Shown: positions 15,729 to 24,837, counted from the first letter of the stretch. The stretch is DNA of 64,000 nucleotides from TK10-74A sp965217625 (GCA_965217625.1 OZ244557.1:1488001-1552000); one strand, 5' to 3'. Notes: generated from the sequence alone by a model not told the origin. A program made the numbers and translations.

Positions 15729-18140
15729 CTAGCCCGCGGCTGCGTCATCGACCGCGGCGGCGGCGACCGCTGGTTCGGCGAATTCGGGGAACCGCTCCGC
15801 CATCAGGCCACCGATATCGAGTGCAGGCCGGCCCTCGTGCGCTTCCTGGACATCACGCCAGACGATCGCTGCCGGTACACCCTCGTGCTCGACGCTCAGA
15901 GCGCTGGCCACATCGTTCAACGAACGGATCGGGGTATGCAGACCGAGTTCGCCGGCGATCCGCTGGTCGACCGGCAGCGAGCCGGGGGAGGCTCGCTGCA
16001 CGACTCGCAGGTCCACCTCGGGGCCACCCGGCTGGTGGCAGACGAACAGCAGGTCCCCGACCCGCGCGCCTGTCTCCTTCAGCACCGGCCCGACCGAGCC
16101 CATCGCGGGTTTCGGCGTGACTTCCGCCCAGACCAGGCTGATCGAGCCCCACGCACTCGCGACGTTTTGGCGCCCTCCCGGCCGGCAGCCCAGCTGCGCG
16201 GCGAACTGCGCCGGCACTTCTCGTCCGCTGCCCCGGAGCAGATTCCGCGTGACCGACATCCGCAGCGACCAATGATCGTCGTGCCAGAAGCACACCCCAC
16301 TCGTCGCGGGGTCGTCCTTGAATTCGTACGGGACGTCCTCGGTCCGAAACGCCAGCTTGCCGGCGGCGGTCTTCATGAATATGGGCGCCGCGGTGCGACC
16401 GCGGACGGAGGCCGCGGACACGCCGTACCGCGCGGCGAGTACGCGGCACAGCTCACCGATGGGGGCCACGCCGCCGCGACGCTCCAACTCATCGATCAGC
16501 CCATCCGTGATGTGCGTGTATCCCTTGAAGCCCCAGTCCCGATGCGCCAAGGTGGCGGTCCGATCGAGGCGCGTGAAGCGCGGATCGTCGATCGCTTCGT
16601 AGCGGGCCCCCCGCGGGTTGAGGTGGGTGAGCCGGGCTTCCTCCAGCAGTTGGGGCACGGTCGCGGGCTCCCCGCGGTGGCGCAGCAACCGCTCGAAGTC
16701 ATCGCGGGACGAGCCCCGCGGGAGCGCGCCGGCGTCGATGAACCGGAGACGGTCGAACTGCGTGCACCACGCCTCCACGTGGTCCGCCGCGATCCCGTGG
16801 CCGCCCAGCACGCGTGCGAGTTCCGCAAGCGGCACGACAGGCCATTGCTCGAGCAACGCCGCGACGCCCGCGGCCAAGTCGTCCCGGTCCTCGGACGACA
16901 GGCGCATGAGCCAGCCCTCGGTCCGCGAATACCCCGTCAACTCCAAGAAGATGTGGAGGACGACGGTGCGATGTTCCGACGCCAGACCACCGCAGAAGTC
17001 GTCCACGACCTGCGACAGCCGCTCATCCGATAGTGGGACTGCCGACCCGATGTGGGCACTGAATTTCTCGGCGAAATCGCGAAGCGGTTGGTAGTCCGGG
17101 CGGTCAAACCGCGCCCTCCACTTTGCGCTCGCGCGGGTTTCAATCTGCCGGATCCGTTCACGCGTGACGCTGAAGTCCGAACCGATCGATTCGAGCGTTC
17201 TTCGTCCTTCCGACGTGAACGATCGCGCTGCAAATACGTAGAGTTCCCGTTCTCGTAAGCCGCTCAACAGCTGGACAAGCAGATCGATCGGATCGCGCGG
17301 CTCCGGCTCTGGAGCGACCGGATCGTCCGGAGCGTCCGGAGCGTCCGGCATGACCGGAATGACTGCGGGCGGCGGTTCACCGGGGGCGAAGTCCGCGACC
17401 GTCAGCCATTCGGGGAGCGGGGGGTCTTCTCCCGTATCGAGGGGATCATCATCTGGCGACAAGTGGGATTCCTCGACCGCGCGGACGATGGTCCAAACGA
17501 CCGGTTCGGCCAAGCGGGCCTCCGGGGCCGGGATGGGTAGCTCCAGCGGGACATCGGCATCCGCGTCGCCGTCGGATGCCGTGCTCGCCGATTCGCCGGC
17601 CTGGACGGCGCGATCCCGCACCTCTACGGCCGCCGCCGCCAGGAGATCCGCGGCGAGTATCCGATCCGCCGCCCGACCGGTCTCGACCTGCAGAAGAAGC
17701 TGATCCCGCATCTCTTCCCCGCGCCCGGCGTCGATCAACTCGCGAGCGGCGCTGATGAGCGGCGCCCGCACCTGCTCCTTGCGAATCGTCAGGTTTCTGG
17801 CCAGCAAGCGGGTCGCGGAGGGGTCGCCCGCGTGCGCGGACTGAATGATCAGTTGGACGGCGTCGCGGCGGGTTTTCGGCACGCGCGAGTGGAGCGATCG
17901 CTCCACCGCCCGGGTTGCCAGGCTGTCCGAACCGAAGAGGCCGGCCACCGCGTCGAAGGCGGCGCGGCGCGTCGCCGGGTCCCGCTCTTCGTCGCGGCCG
18001 ACGACGGAGATCACGGCGATCCGGAGCCTGTCATTTTCGCGAACGTGCCCCGCGGCCTCACGAATGGCCTTGCGACGGACAACGGCGTCTGTGTCCTCGC
18101 ACCGGGCAAGTATCTCGTCAACGGTCGTGAGGTCAAGCAT
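15729..18140 (-). CDS. HEAT-like / sigma-70 region 4-like DNA-binding protein
   Basis: 803 aa. The N-terminus (about 1-170) is helical with HEAT-like repeats (DAVVRRKAIREAA, DPATRRAAFDAVAGLF, KTRRDAVQLIIQ). An acidic Pro-rich linker follows (about 180-285). Residues about 295-345 carry a clear sigma-70 region-4 pattern: RTLESIGSDFSVTRERIRQI then ETRASAKWR. The last 450 residues are unassigned but contain a winged-helix-like segment (GVAPIGELCRVLAARYGVS). Regions 2 and 3 of sigma are missing, so it is not a normal sigma factor; it may read promoter-like DNA while scaffolding something else. No Shine-Dalgarno is visible before ATG 18140, so leaderless translation is possible. It lies between the two LPNTG paralogues on the same strand. 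Confidence 0.7.
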   Translation of the reverse strand: MLDLTTVDEILARCEDTDAVVRRKAIREAAGHVRENDRLRIAVISVVGRDEERDPATRRAAFDAVAGLFGSDSLATRAVERSLHSRVPKTRRDAVQLIIQSAHAGDPSATRLLARNLTIRKEQVRAPLISAARELIDAGRGEEMRDQLLLQVETGRAADRILAADLLAAAAVEVRDRAVQAGESASTASDGDADADVPLELPIPAPEARLAEPVVWTIVRAVEESHLSPDDDPLDTGEDPPLPEWLTVADFAPGEPPPAVIPVMPDAPDAPDDPVAPEPEPRDPIDLLVQLLSGLRERELYVFAARSFTSEGRRTLESIGSDFSVTRERIRQIETRASAKWRARFDRPDYQPLRDFAEKFSAHIGSAVPLSDERLSQVVDDFCGGLASEHRTVVLHIFLELTGYSRTEGWLMRLSSEDRDDLAAGVAALLEQWPVVPLAELARVLGGHGIAADHVEAWCTQFDRLRFIDAGALPRGSSRDDFERLLRHRGEPATVPQLLEEARLTHLNPRGARYEAIDDPRFTRLDRTATLAHRDWGFKGYTHITDGLIDELERRGGVAPIGELCRVLAARYGVSAASVRGRTAAPIFMKTAAGKLAFRTEDVPYEFKDDPATSGVCFWHDDHWSLRMSVTRNLLRGSGREVPAQFAAQLGCRPGGRQNVASAWGSISLVWAEVTPKPAMGSVGPVLKETGARVGDLLFVCHQPGGPEVDLRVVQRASPGSLPVDQRIAGELGLHTPIRSLNDVASALSVEHEGVPAAIVWRDVQEAHEGRPALDIGGLMAERFPEFAEPAVAAAAVDDAAAG

Positions 18141-18248
18141 TGCAAAAATGGTAGCCGATGCGACGCTATGGCGTTGTGTGTGGCTCGACAGAACGCGTTC
18201 CGCGATGCCCGGGGCGCGGGCGTGACGGGCGATCGGCGCCGCCGACGC

Positions 18249-19937
18249 TCAGGCGCGCGTCCGCCGCGCCACGGCCACGCCACCCAGGGCCAGCACCAGG
18301 CTGACGGCAAGGGCCACGGGGAGCGCCGCGCGACCGCCGCCACCCAGGCCGCCGCTGCCGGTGTTCGGCAGGGCGACGGGGCCGGGCGTGTCGTCATCGT
18401 CCCCGGCGGGGGTATCAGCGGCGGGGGCATCGTCGGCGGGGGCCTCCTCGGCGGGGGCGTCGGCGGCCGCATCGTCATCGGGAGCGACGGGGGCAGGGGC
18501 GGGGGCGGCGCGCGACATGATCACGACGCTGTCGGGGTGCAGTGAGGCGGCGTCGAGGGTGTTGACGACCGCGGGCGCGCCGACGCCGTAGCCCAGGAAC
18601 GCTTGCGCCGCGACGTCGAGCACCCACACGGCGACGACCTCGAACTGCTGCACGGCGATGAGGGCGTCGATGTCGGAGGTGCAGGCGACGCCGTAGGTCC
18701 ATCCGCCGGGCGGGGGGACGGGCAGCACGCTCGGCTCGTCACGCTGTGAGCCTCCCGCGGCGGCGGGGGTGGCGTCGGCGGCGGGGTCCGCGGGGGCGTC
18801 GGTGCGGCGCATGATGACGACGCTGCCGGGCGCGAGGGTGGAGGCATCGAGGCTGTTGACGAGGCCGGGCCGCCCGACGCGGTGGCCGAGGAACTCCTGT
18901 GCGGCGACATCGAACACCCAGACGCTGTCGACCGGGAACCGCTGCGCGGCGATCAGGGCGTCGATGTCGGACGTGTCCGAGACGCCGTGGGTCCATCCGC
19001 CGGGCGGCGGGACGGGCAGCACGCTCAAGCCGCAGCTGTCGGTGCCCGCCCGATCGCCTTCGTCCTCCTCGGGAGGGATCCCTTCGTCGGAGTCCGGCGG
19101 GGGCTCGTCCTCGTCGGAGGCGTCGTCTTCCGTGCCGTCTTTCGTGCCGTCTTTCGTGCCGTCTGGCGTGCCGTCCGGGGTGCCGCCGGTGGTGTCACCC
19201 GGAGGGGTGCCCGAGTCGTCCGTCTCGATGTCCTCCTCGTCCTCGTCCTCCTCCGGCGTCGGTGTCGGCGTCGGTGTCGGGGTCGGTGTCGGCGTCGGTG
19301 TCGGGGTCGGCGTCGGCGTCGGCGGGGTTCCGACGCACTCGGCCGGAGACACGCTCAGGACCGCGTCATCGAAGTCCTCGTCCCCGCCGTCCCAGAAGTC
19401 CTCAAAGGACACGGTCGCGCCCGAGACCCGTGCATGCACGACACCGTCGGGATTGCGCGAGCCGGGCCCCGTCTTGAACACGTTCCCGGTGTCCTCGACG
19501 CGGATCCCGAGCACGAGCTCCCCCGCCGAAAGGCCGCTGAGCGTCATCGTTTGGCCGACATCACGGTTCGTGAAGCCGAGATCCGTCGCCGTGCCATTGT
19601 TGAAGTGCAGGAACGTGCTCGTGTACGCGGCCTCGAAGTCCTCCACGGCGAGCGTGATCGTGGTGCAGGCGCCCGTCAGCGTGATGGTGCGACGCTTCGG
19701 CGGGCCGCTGGTCTCCGACCACGCGTCGGCGCCGACCCGGACGCTGGGGGGCGCCGGGGAGGGCGTGGAAGCGCTGCCGGCGGCGGAGTCGAGGGCGTCG
19801 GAGGACACCCGCGGGCCATCCGGAGGCGTGTCGCGGGTCGCGGAGGCGGACCCGGGCAGGGCCAGGAACACGGCGAGCAGAACGAAGACACCGGTGAGGA
19901 GCCGGACATGGAACGCCATGGTCCTGCTGCGAATCAC
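18249..19937 (-). CDS. LPNTG-anchored modular surface protein (small paralogue)
   Basis: 562 aa from GTG 19937, with GGGAG 7 nt upstream. Order: signal peptide (about 8-33); Ser/Pro-rich spacer; DUF4114-like beta-sandwich (about 84-198, ITLTGAC to GGDEDFDDAVLSV); a (TP)n tract (about 205-228); acidic and DGTK/DGTP repeats (about 229-300); two W modules (about 308-378 and 406-476); Ala/Asp/Pro stalk; LPNTG (523-527); TM helix; RRTRA tail. Compared with the paralogue at 12951-15434 it lacks the FN3-like domain, the PPPxDTQ repeats and the extra beta domain. The shared layout shows ancestral duplication followed by linker turnover. Extracellular, function unknown. Confidence 0.85.
   Translation of the reverse strand: MIRSRTMAFHVRLLTGVFVLLAVFLALPGSASATRDTPPDGPRVSSDALDSAAGSASTPSPAPPSVRVGADAWSETSGPPKRRTITLTGACTTITLAVEDFEAAYTSTFLHFNNGTATDLGFTNRDVGQTMTLSGLSAGELVLGIRVEDTGNVFKTGPGSRNPDGVVHARVSGATVSFEDFWDGGDEDFDDAVLSVSPAECVGTPPTPTPTPTPTPTPTPTPTPTPTPEEDEDEEDIETDDSGTPPGDTTGGTPDGTPDGTKDGTKDGTEDDASDEDEPPPDSDEGIPPEEDEGDRAGTDSCGLSVLPVPPPGGWTHGVSDTSDIDALIAAQRFPVDSVWVFDVAAQEFLGHRVGRPGLVNSLDASTLAPGSVVIMRRTDAPADPAADATPAAAGGSQRDEPSVLPVPPPGGWTYGVACTSDIDALIAVQQFEVVAVWVLDVAAQAFLGYGVGAPAVVNTLDAASLHPDSVVIMSRAAPAPAPVAPDDDAAADAPAEEAPADDAPAADTPAGDDDDTPGPVALPNTGSGGLGGGGRAALPVALAVSLVLALGGVAVARRTRA
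19141..19320 (-). repeat. Short tandem repeats encoding DGT(K/P) and (TP)n
   Basis: Two neighbouring arrays. Around 19141-19185 a 12-nt unit repeats and encodes DGTK/DGTP. Around 19258-19325 a GTCGGT/GTCGGC hexamer array encodes alternating Thr-Pro. Both lie in the stalk of the small LPNTG protein. Confidence 0.8.
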
Positions 19938-20248
19938 GACGGCACTCCCGGCGCAGCCAGGGCGCGCCTCTCGGCCGCGCCTCTCGCCTGACGGTCGATC
20001 AAGAACGCTCGATCAGGAATGTGAGACGCGCGCCAACGTCGACTGCGCGGCACGGAAGAGTAGGTGGATTATTGATATGTCGTCAATCTGATTAATCGGA
20101 ATACTCGGAGCCGATGTCCGTCGGCGCGCGGCGTCCATTCCGGCTTCCTGATTGCGAGGGCACGGGTGGAAACTTAGGCTCCGCGTATCGCCGGTACGGG
20201 GCGCTCCGTATGCGCCGCCGTCCGGCGGGCAAGACCCAGGAGATGCAA
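19938..20248. promoter_or_regulatory. Divergent regulatory region with 14-nt-spaced direct repeat and AT-rich block
   Basis: Separates the minus-strand LPNTG gene from the plus-strand PPC protein. It holds a direct repeat CGATCARGAAYG at 19996-20007 and 20010-20021 (14-nt period). A markedly AT-rich block at about 20060-20105 includes the 8-nt palindrome GATTAATC, a plausible promoter zone for the plus-strand gene. No exact -10/-35 pair was assigned. Confidence 0.4.
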
Positions 20249-22747
20249 ATGAGTCGCAACGCGTCCGCGGTGATCCCCGCTGGGTTCGGATTGCGCACGC
20301 TGGCGAAGGCGCTGGCCGTCGTCGCGCTGATCGCCGGAGCGCTGATGGTGGACGGACCTCGCGCCGCCTGGGGACAAGAGGAACCAGGCTGCGACGTCAC
20401 CGACCTGGGCGCGCTCGGCGCCGATGCCGACGGCGAGCTGCGGGTGGACGGGCGCTGGACGACCGCGGACTGTGACTCGCGCTTCCGCATCGACAGCGAT
20501 GCCCACACCTACCGCTTCGAGATCACCGATCCCGGCCGGGTGCGGATCAATCTGACATCGGCCGACGGCGACCCCTACCTCTATCTGCTGGCCGAGGACG
20601 GCAGCCGCGTCGCGGACGACGACGAGGGCGGCGCCATCCTCAACGCGCGGATCGAGCGCGATCTGGCGACGGGCGTCTACCTGGTCGAGGCGACGACGGT
20701 CGGCGGGCGCGGGCGCGGCGCGGCGGACTTCACGCTGTCGGTCCACTACGTCACGGGCTGCGAGCCGATCGGCCTGGGCGTTCTCGAGCCGGGCGTCGAC
20801 CTGACCGCGTCCGGCACCTGGACGCTCGACGTCTGCGGCTCCCGCTTCGTCGTGGCGCACCCCGCCCACACCTACTTTTTCCATCTGCCGACGGACGGCC
20901 GCGTGCTGATCGACCTGACGTCGGTGAACGGCGACCCGGTGCTCTCCCTGTTCTCGCCCGAGCAGGGCGTGATCGGCGCCAACGACGACGGCGGGGGCCG
21001 CCGCGACGCGCGCATCGAGGAATACGTGACCGCGGGAACCTACCTGATCGAGGCGACGACCTACTTCGAGCGTGGCCTCCAGCCGGTGTCGACCGACTTC
21101 GACCTCGTGGTCCATCTGGTGGACGAGGAGGCCGAGCAGCACCGCTCCAACCTCAAGGTGGAGGCGATCCACACGCCCGACCAGGTGGTGGCGGGCGAAC
21201 CCTTCCACGTGCACTACCGCGCCGGCAATCTGGGCGGCGGCGGCCTGTCCGACGTCGGCGGGGGCGCCGTGCTGTATGTCGTGGGCCCCGGCGACCGCGC
21301 GTTTACGGACCCCATCTGGGCGTCCGAGGAGCGCTGGCGGGCCGGTGCCTCGTACCACTCCGGCCCGCAGACGGCGAGCGCGACGAGTACCACCCTCGAT
21401 CAGGTTGCGCCGTTCACGCTGACGCTCGACAGCCCCGGCCCCTCGTGGGTGTTCGTCGGGGTCGTCGCGGTCGACGGCCTGGGCCGGGAGATCGGCTTCC
21501 ACGGCATCTGGCGCAATCTGACGGTGCTGAGCGGCGTGACGTTCGACCCGGTGACGGTGAGCGCCGACGGCGCGGACTACGAGGTCTCGGCGGCGGCCAA
21601 TTCGCGCGGGCTGGTCACGGTCGCGGTGCGCGCCGTCGCGGATCCTGAGGCGGCCATCGGGCGGGCGCAGCGGGCGAAGGCGATCTACGCGGCCGGCGTG
21701 CGGGCCCGGGTGCTCGACGGCATCCTCGAGCGGCCGGCGATCGCCGCGCTGCGCCAGCAACATGAGGGGGTCGCGGAGACGGAGGGCGCGGCGCCCGTCG
21801 TCGTGGCCAACCCGTCGTCGCGCGCCCTGCTGGCGGCGTTCGCGGATCACCACGCGAACGCGATCGCCACGTCCGGGGTGGCCGCGCGGGTCGCCGCGGG
21901 CGAGCTGATCAGTCAGGCGGCGGTTGAGGATCTGACGCTGAGCGCGGCGGAGGCGGCGTCGGCGCAGTGGCTCTCGCTGGCCGCCGCCTGGAGCGCGCTC
22001 CAGGAGCGGATCGCGGGCGGGGCGGCGCTCTCATTCGCCGACGCGCTGGCCGTGCAGTCGCAGCTCGCCTACGCCGAGCGCATCATCGCGCCGATCGTGG
22101 CCGGCGGCGAGATCGTCCGGGCGGCCCGCGCCGCCGAGTTGGGCTGGGACGACGCCGCGGTCCGGGCGATGGTCGCCGATCTGGCGGCGGGGGCGTCCTG
22201 CGCCGGCGGCGGCGGGCCGTTGATCGCGCTCGACGCCGAGTTGCGCGCGGCGCTGCCCATCCACGGTCTCGTGGACGGCAGCGTGCTCTGCGGCGTGGCG
22301 GAGGCCGATGCGGCGACTGCCCGCTTCCTGCGAGGGCTGGCAATCGCCGGCAGCAGCGATCTGCGCGCGCTGGTCGCGCCCGCGCCACCGGCGCCGCCGG
22401 CGGCGTATCGGCTGCGGGTCATCGCACGGCTGGCCGAGGACGGCCGGGTCGAGCACGGCGTGGAGCTCGCGAGCGGCCAACGCATCTTCCCGTCGGTTCG
22501 CTTCCTGCCCACCAGCGCGGCCGTCGGCGCCTGGAAGATCACCAGCGCCGTCGAGGTCGGGGGGGTCTCGATCGGCTGGATCCGTGCGCAACGCTTGGCC
22601 GACGGTCGCGTTGAGGTGGGCTTCCGCAGCGCCGGCGGCGGCCTGATCACGCCCGCCATCCGCTACCTGCCGGCCGACGTGGCGGTCGGGGTCTGGCTGC
22701 GCAGCAGCGAGACCGAGGTGCCGCCGGTGGCGCCGCCGGTCGAGTAG
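20249..22747 (+). CDS. Secreted PPC-domain / CARDB-like protein
   Basis: 832 aa from ATG 20249; AGGAG at 20238-20242 gives 6-nt spacing and decides against upstream ATGs. The signal peptide is about residues 10-42 (ending AAWGQ). Two bacterial pre-peptidase C-terminal (PPC) domains follow (about 48-167 and 168-290), each with the pattern HTYxF, then RVxIxLTSxxGDPxLxL, then IExxxTxGxYLIEATT. Next is a CARDB-like beta domain (about 300-435), an Ala-rich helical region (about 480-700) and a C-terminal beta segment with paired GQRIFPSVRFLPTSAAVG and ITPAIRYLPADVAVG motifs. No protease domain is attached, so it is probably a surface adhesive or structural protein. Its stop is 29 nt from the convergent ABM gene. 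Confidence 0.75.
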   Translation: MSRNASAVIPAGFGLRTLAKALAVVALIAGALMVDGPRAAWGQEEPGCDVTDLGALGADADGELRVDGRWTTADCDSRFRIDSDAHTYRFEITDPGRVRINLTSADGDPYLYLLAEDGSRVADDDEGGAILNARIERDLATGVYLVEATTVGGRGRGAADFTLSVHYVTGCEPIGLGVLEPGVDLTASGTWTLDVCGSRFVVAHPAHTYFFHLPTDGRVLIDLTSVNGDPVLSLFSPEQGVIGANDDGGGRRDARIEEYVTAGTYLIEATTYFERGLQPVSTDFDLVVHLVDEEAEQHRSNLKVEAIHTPDQVVAGEPFHVHYRAGNLGGGGLSDVGGGAVLYVVGPGDRAFTDPIWASEERWRAGASYHSGPQTASATSTTLDQVAPFTLTLDSPGPSWVFVGVVAVDGLGREIGFHGIWRNLTVLSGVTFDPVTVSADGADYEVSAAANSRGLVTVAVRAVADPEAAIGRAQRAKAIYAAGVRARVLDGILERPAIAALRQQHEGVAETEGAAPVVVANPSSRALLAAFADHHANAIATSGVAARVAAGELISQAAVEDLTLSAAEAASAQWLSLAAAWSALQERIAGGAALSFADALAVQSQLAYAERIIAPIVAGGEIVRAARAAELGWDDAAVRAMVADLAAGASCAGGGGPLIALDAELRAALPIHGLVDGSVLCGVAEADAATARFLRGLAIAGSSDLRALVAPAPPAPPAAYRLRVIARLAEDGRVEHGVELASGQRIFPSVRFLPTSAAVGAWKITSAVEVGGVSIGWIRAQRLADGRVEVGFRSAGGGLITPAIRYLPADVAVGVWLRSSETEVPPVAPPVE

Positions 22748-22776
22748 CCCGGACGGCGCGGCCTACGCGCGCGGGC

Positions 22777-23106
22777 TCAGCCGCTTGGGAGGGGCTTCGC
22801 CCAGTAGCCGGCGTCGGCGGGGAACACCGACTCCAGGCGGGTGAGCTCGATGGGGCCGTCGAGCGTGTCGGCGACGGCCTTCCAGGCCGCGTAGTGGGGC
22901 GCGCGTGCATGCGCGGCGAGCGCGGCGTCGTCCTCGTACACCTCGTAGAAGTAGTAGGTGTCCTCGTCCGCGGGATCCTGCAGCACGTTGAAGCGCAGGC
23001 AGCCCGGCTCGTCGCGTTCCGATCCCAGGGCGTCGGTCTCGATGCCCTGCAGGAACCGATCCCGCTGGTCCGGGTGGATGCGAACCTTGACCCATATCGC
23101 GAGCAC
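22777..23106 (-). CDS. Antibiotic-biosynthesis-monooxygenase (ABM) domain protein
   Basis: 109 aa. GTG 23106 is preceded by GAGGAGG (spacing 5), which decides the start. It has the dimeric alpha/beta-barrel ABM fold pattern: IWVKVRIHPDQRDRFLQGIE at the N-terminus, EPGCLRFNVLQDPADEDTYY in the middle and YEVYEDDAALAAHARAPHY. Family members include quinol monooxygenases such as YgiN and LsrG-like enzymes; without ligand residues the reaction cannot be named. It may be the last gene on the minus strand after znuB, about 100 nt away, but a functional link to zinc uptake is not evident. Confidence 0.85.
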   Translation of the reverse strand: MLAIWVKVRIHPDQRDRFLQGIETDALGSERDEPGCLRFNVLQDPADEDTYYFYEVYEDDAALAAHARAPHYAAWKAVADTLDGPIELTRLESVFPADAGYWAKPLPSG

Positions 23107-23208
23107 TGGCGCCTCCTCGTCCCCGCGCCCGTCCGAGTGGAGGAGCACGGGCGCCGGGCCAGTCTAGCGCCCGGCCACGATCGAGGCGCGGGGCGTCGAC
23201 GCCCGGCG

Positions 23209-24024
23209 CTACACCGCGCGGCGCTTGAAGACGGCGGCCAGCGCGAAGAACGCCGTCGCGACCAGGGCCATGGCGGGGCCCGAGGGCAGGTCGGCGTGGA
23301 AGGAGAGGTAGAGGCCCGCAATGGCCGAGAGCGCGCCGATGCCGGCCCCGACCAGCATCACGCCGACGAAGCGCTTGGCGAGCAGATAGCCGGTGGCGGC
23401 GGGGGTGATGAGCATCGCCATGACGAGCACGATGCCGGCGGCCTGGATGCCGATCACGACGACCAGCGCGAGCAGGGCGAGCAGCACGTACTCGACGACG
23501 CCGGTCCTGATCCCCACCACCTGGGCGCCCACCGCGTCGAAGGTGGTGTAGACGAGCTGGCGGTGGAAGGCGTAGAGCCCGAAGACGACGAGCGCGGTGA
23601 GCCCCAGCGAGACGTAGACATCGGTCTGGGAGACGCCCAGCACCTGTCCGAGCAGCAGATCCTCGATGTTGACGGTGACGTTCGTGGCCTGCGACAGCAT
23701 GACGAGACCCAGCGCGAACATGCCGGCGAAGATGATGCCGATCGACGTGTCTTCGCTGATGCCGGTGCGCCGGCCGACGGAGCCCATCAGCAGCGCGATG
23801 CCAATCCCGGCCGGCACGGCGGCGATGAAGGGGCTGATGCCCAGCAGGAACGCGACCACCATGCCCGGCAGGACGGAGTGGGCGAGGGCGTCGCCCATGA
23901 AGGCGCGCCCCCGCGTGATGACGTAGGCGCCGAGTACGGGGCACATAACGCCGACCAGCACGGAGACGATCAGCGCCCGCACCATGAAGCTGTATTCGAA
24001 CGGCCCGACGATGTGGTCGATCAT
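23209..24024 (-). CDS. znuB: Zinc/manganese ABC transporter permease
   Basis: 271 aa, ABC-3 family membrane subunit with about eight helices. Landmarks: GAYVITRGRAFMGDALAHSV near residue 33, RRTGISEDTSIGIIFAGMFA, NIEDLLLGQVLGVS, and the transmembrane AAGIVLVMAMLITPAATG. Its ATG at 24024 overlaps the ATPase stop by 4 nt (ATGA), so the two are translationally coupled. It forms the pore for divalent metal import with the ATPase at 24021-24785 and the binding protein at 24838-25863. Zinc is preferred over manganese because of the His-rich binding protein and the Fur-type regulator next to it. Confidence 0.93.
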   Translation of the reverse strand: MIDHIVGPFEYSFMVRALIVSVLVGVMCPVLGAYVITRGRAFMGDALAHSVLPGMVVAFLLGISPFIAAVPAGIGIALLMGSVGRRTGISEDTSIGIIFAGMFALGLVMLSQATNVTVNIEDLLLGQVLGVSQTDVYVSLGLTALVVFGLYAFHRQLVYTTFDAVGAQVVGIRTGVVEYVLLALLALVVVIGIQAAGIVLVMAMLITPAATGYLLAKRFVGVMLVGAGIGALSAIAGLYLSFHADLPSGPAMALVATAFFALAAVFKRRAV

Positions 24025-24785
24025 GACGCCGCTCCCCCGTGGCTGAAGTGATCGGCGGCGAACTCGATCCCGTGCGAGCCGTACAACTCCTCCAGCACGT
24101 CGGGCGTGAACGCCTCGTCGGGCGGGCCGTAGGCGCAGACGTGGTGATTGATGCACAGCACTTGGTCGAAGCGCTGGGCGAGGTTGGTGAGGTCGTGCGT
24201 GGCGAGCAGGACGATGCGGCCCTCGTCGCGGAGCGACTGCAGCACCTCGACGATGCCCTCCTGTGCGCCGACATCGACGCCGCTGAAGGCCTCGTCGAAC
24301 AGGATGACGATCGCTTCCTGCGCCAGGGCCCGGGCGATGAAGACGCGCTGGCGCTGGCCGCCGGACAGCTGCGTGACCAGCGAGGAGCGGCTGTCCCACA
24401 TGTTCACGCGCTCCAGGCAGAGCCGGACCGCCTCCTTGTCGCGCTTGCCGGGACGCCGCAGCCAGCCGATGTGGTTCTCGCGGCCCATCATGACCACGTC
24501 GTGCACGGTCGCGGGGAAGGCCCAGTTGATGCTGTCGCGCTGGGGCACGTAGGCGAGGGCGCCCTCGTGCGCCGCCGCGCCGCGCCGGGTCACGGCGCCC
24601 CGCGTGACGGGCAGGATGCCCGCGATGGCGTCGAAGAGGGTGCTCTTGCCGGCGCCGTTGGGACCCACGACGCCCACCAGCGCGCCCGGCCCGATGTCGA
24701 AGCTGACGTCGATCAGTGCCTTGTGGCCGCCCCGCTCGACATCGAGCCCCTCGACCCTGATGCCGGGTTCGGAAGTCGTCATCAT
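24021..24785 (-). CDS. znuC: Zinc/manganese ABC transporter ATP-binding protein
   Basis: 254 aa (ATG 24785; ATG 24782, with better spacing from GAGG, is equally possible). Cytoplasmic ATPase of the metal importer. Walker A GPNGAGKST, Q-loop YVPQRDSINWAFP, signature LSGGQRQRVFIARAL, Walker B IVILFDEAFSGVD and switch His in LLATHDL are all present. The SINWAFP segment after the Q-loop is typical of Mn/Zn-type ATPases. It lies between the binding-protein gene and the permease gene and overlaps the permease start by 4 nt. The operon is probably governed by the palindrome at 25918-25934. Confidence 0.94.
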   Translation of the reverse strand: MMTTSEPGIRVEGLDVERGGHKALIDVSFDIGPGALVGVVGPNGAGKSTLFDAIAGILPVTRGAVTRRGAAAHEGALAYVPQRDSINWAFPATVHDVVMMGRENHIGWLRRPGKRDKEAVRLCLERVNMWDSRSSLVTQLSGGQRQRVFIARALAQEAIVILFDEAFSGVDVGAQEGIVEVLQSLRDEGRIVLLATHDLTNLAQRFDQVLCINHHVCAYGPPDEAFTPDVLEELYGSHGIEFAADHFSHGGAAS

Positions 24786-24837
24786 CGCCTCGATTCCAGG
24801 GGGGCCGCCAACGCGCCCCGCCACATGATCGCGCCGG

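Noticed and set aside
22746..22780. AGCCCG/CGGGCT inverted repeat between convergent genes as terminator
   Set aside because: Stem only 6 bp with a 20-nt loop and no T-tract; too weak to claim.
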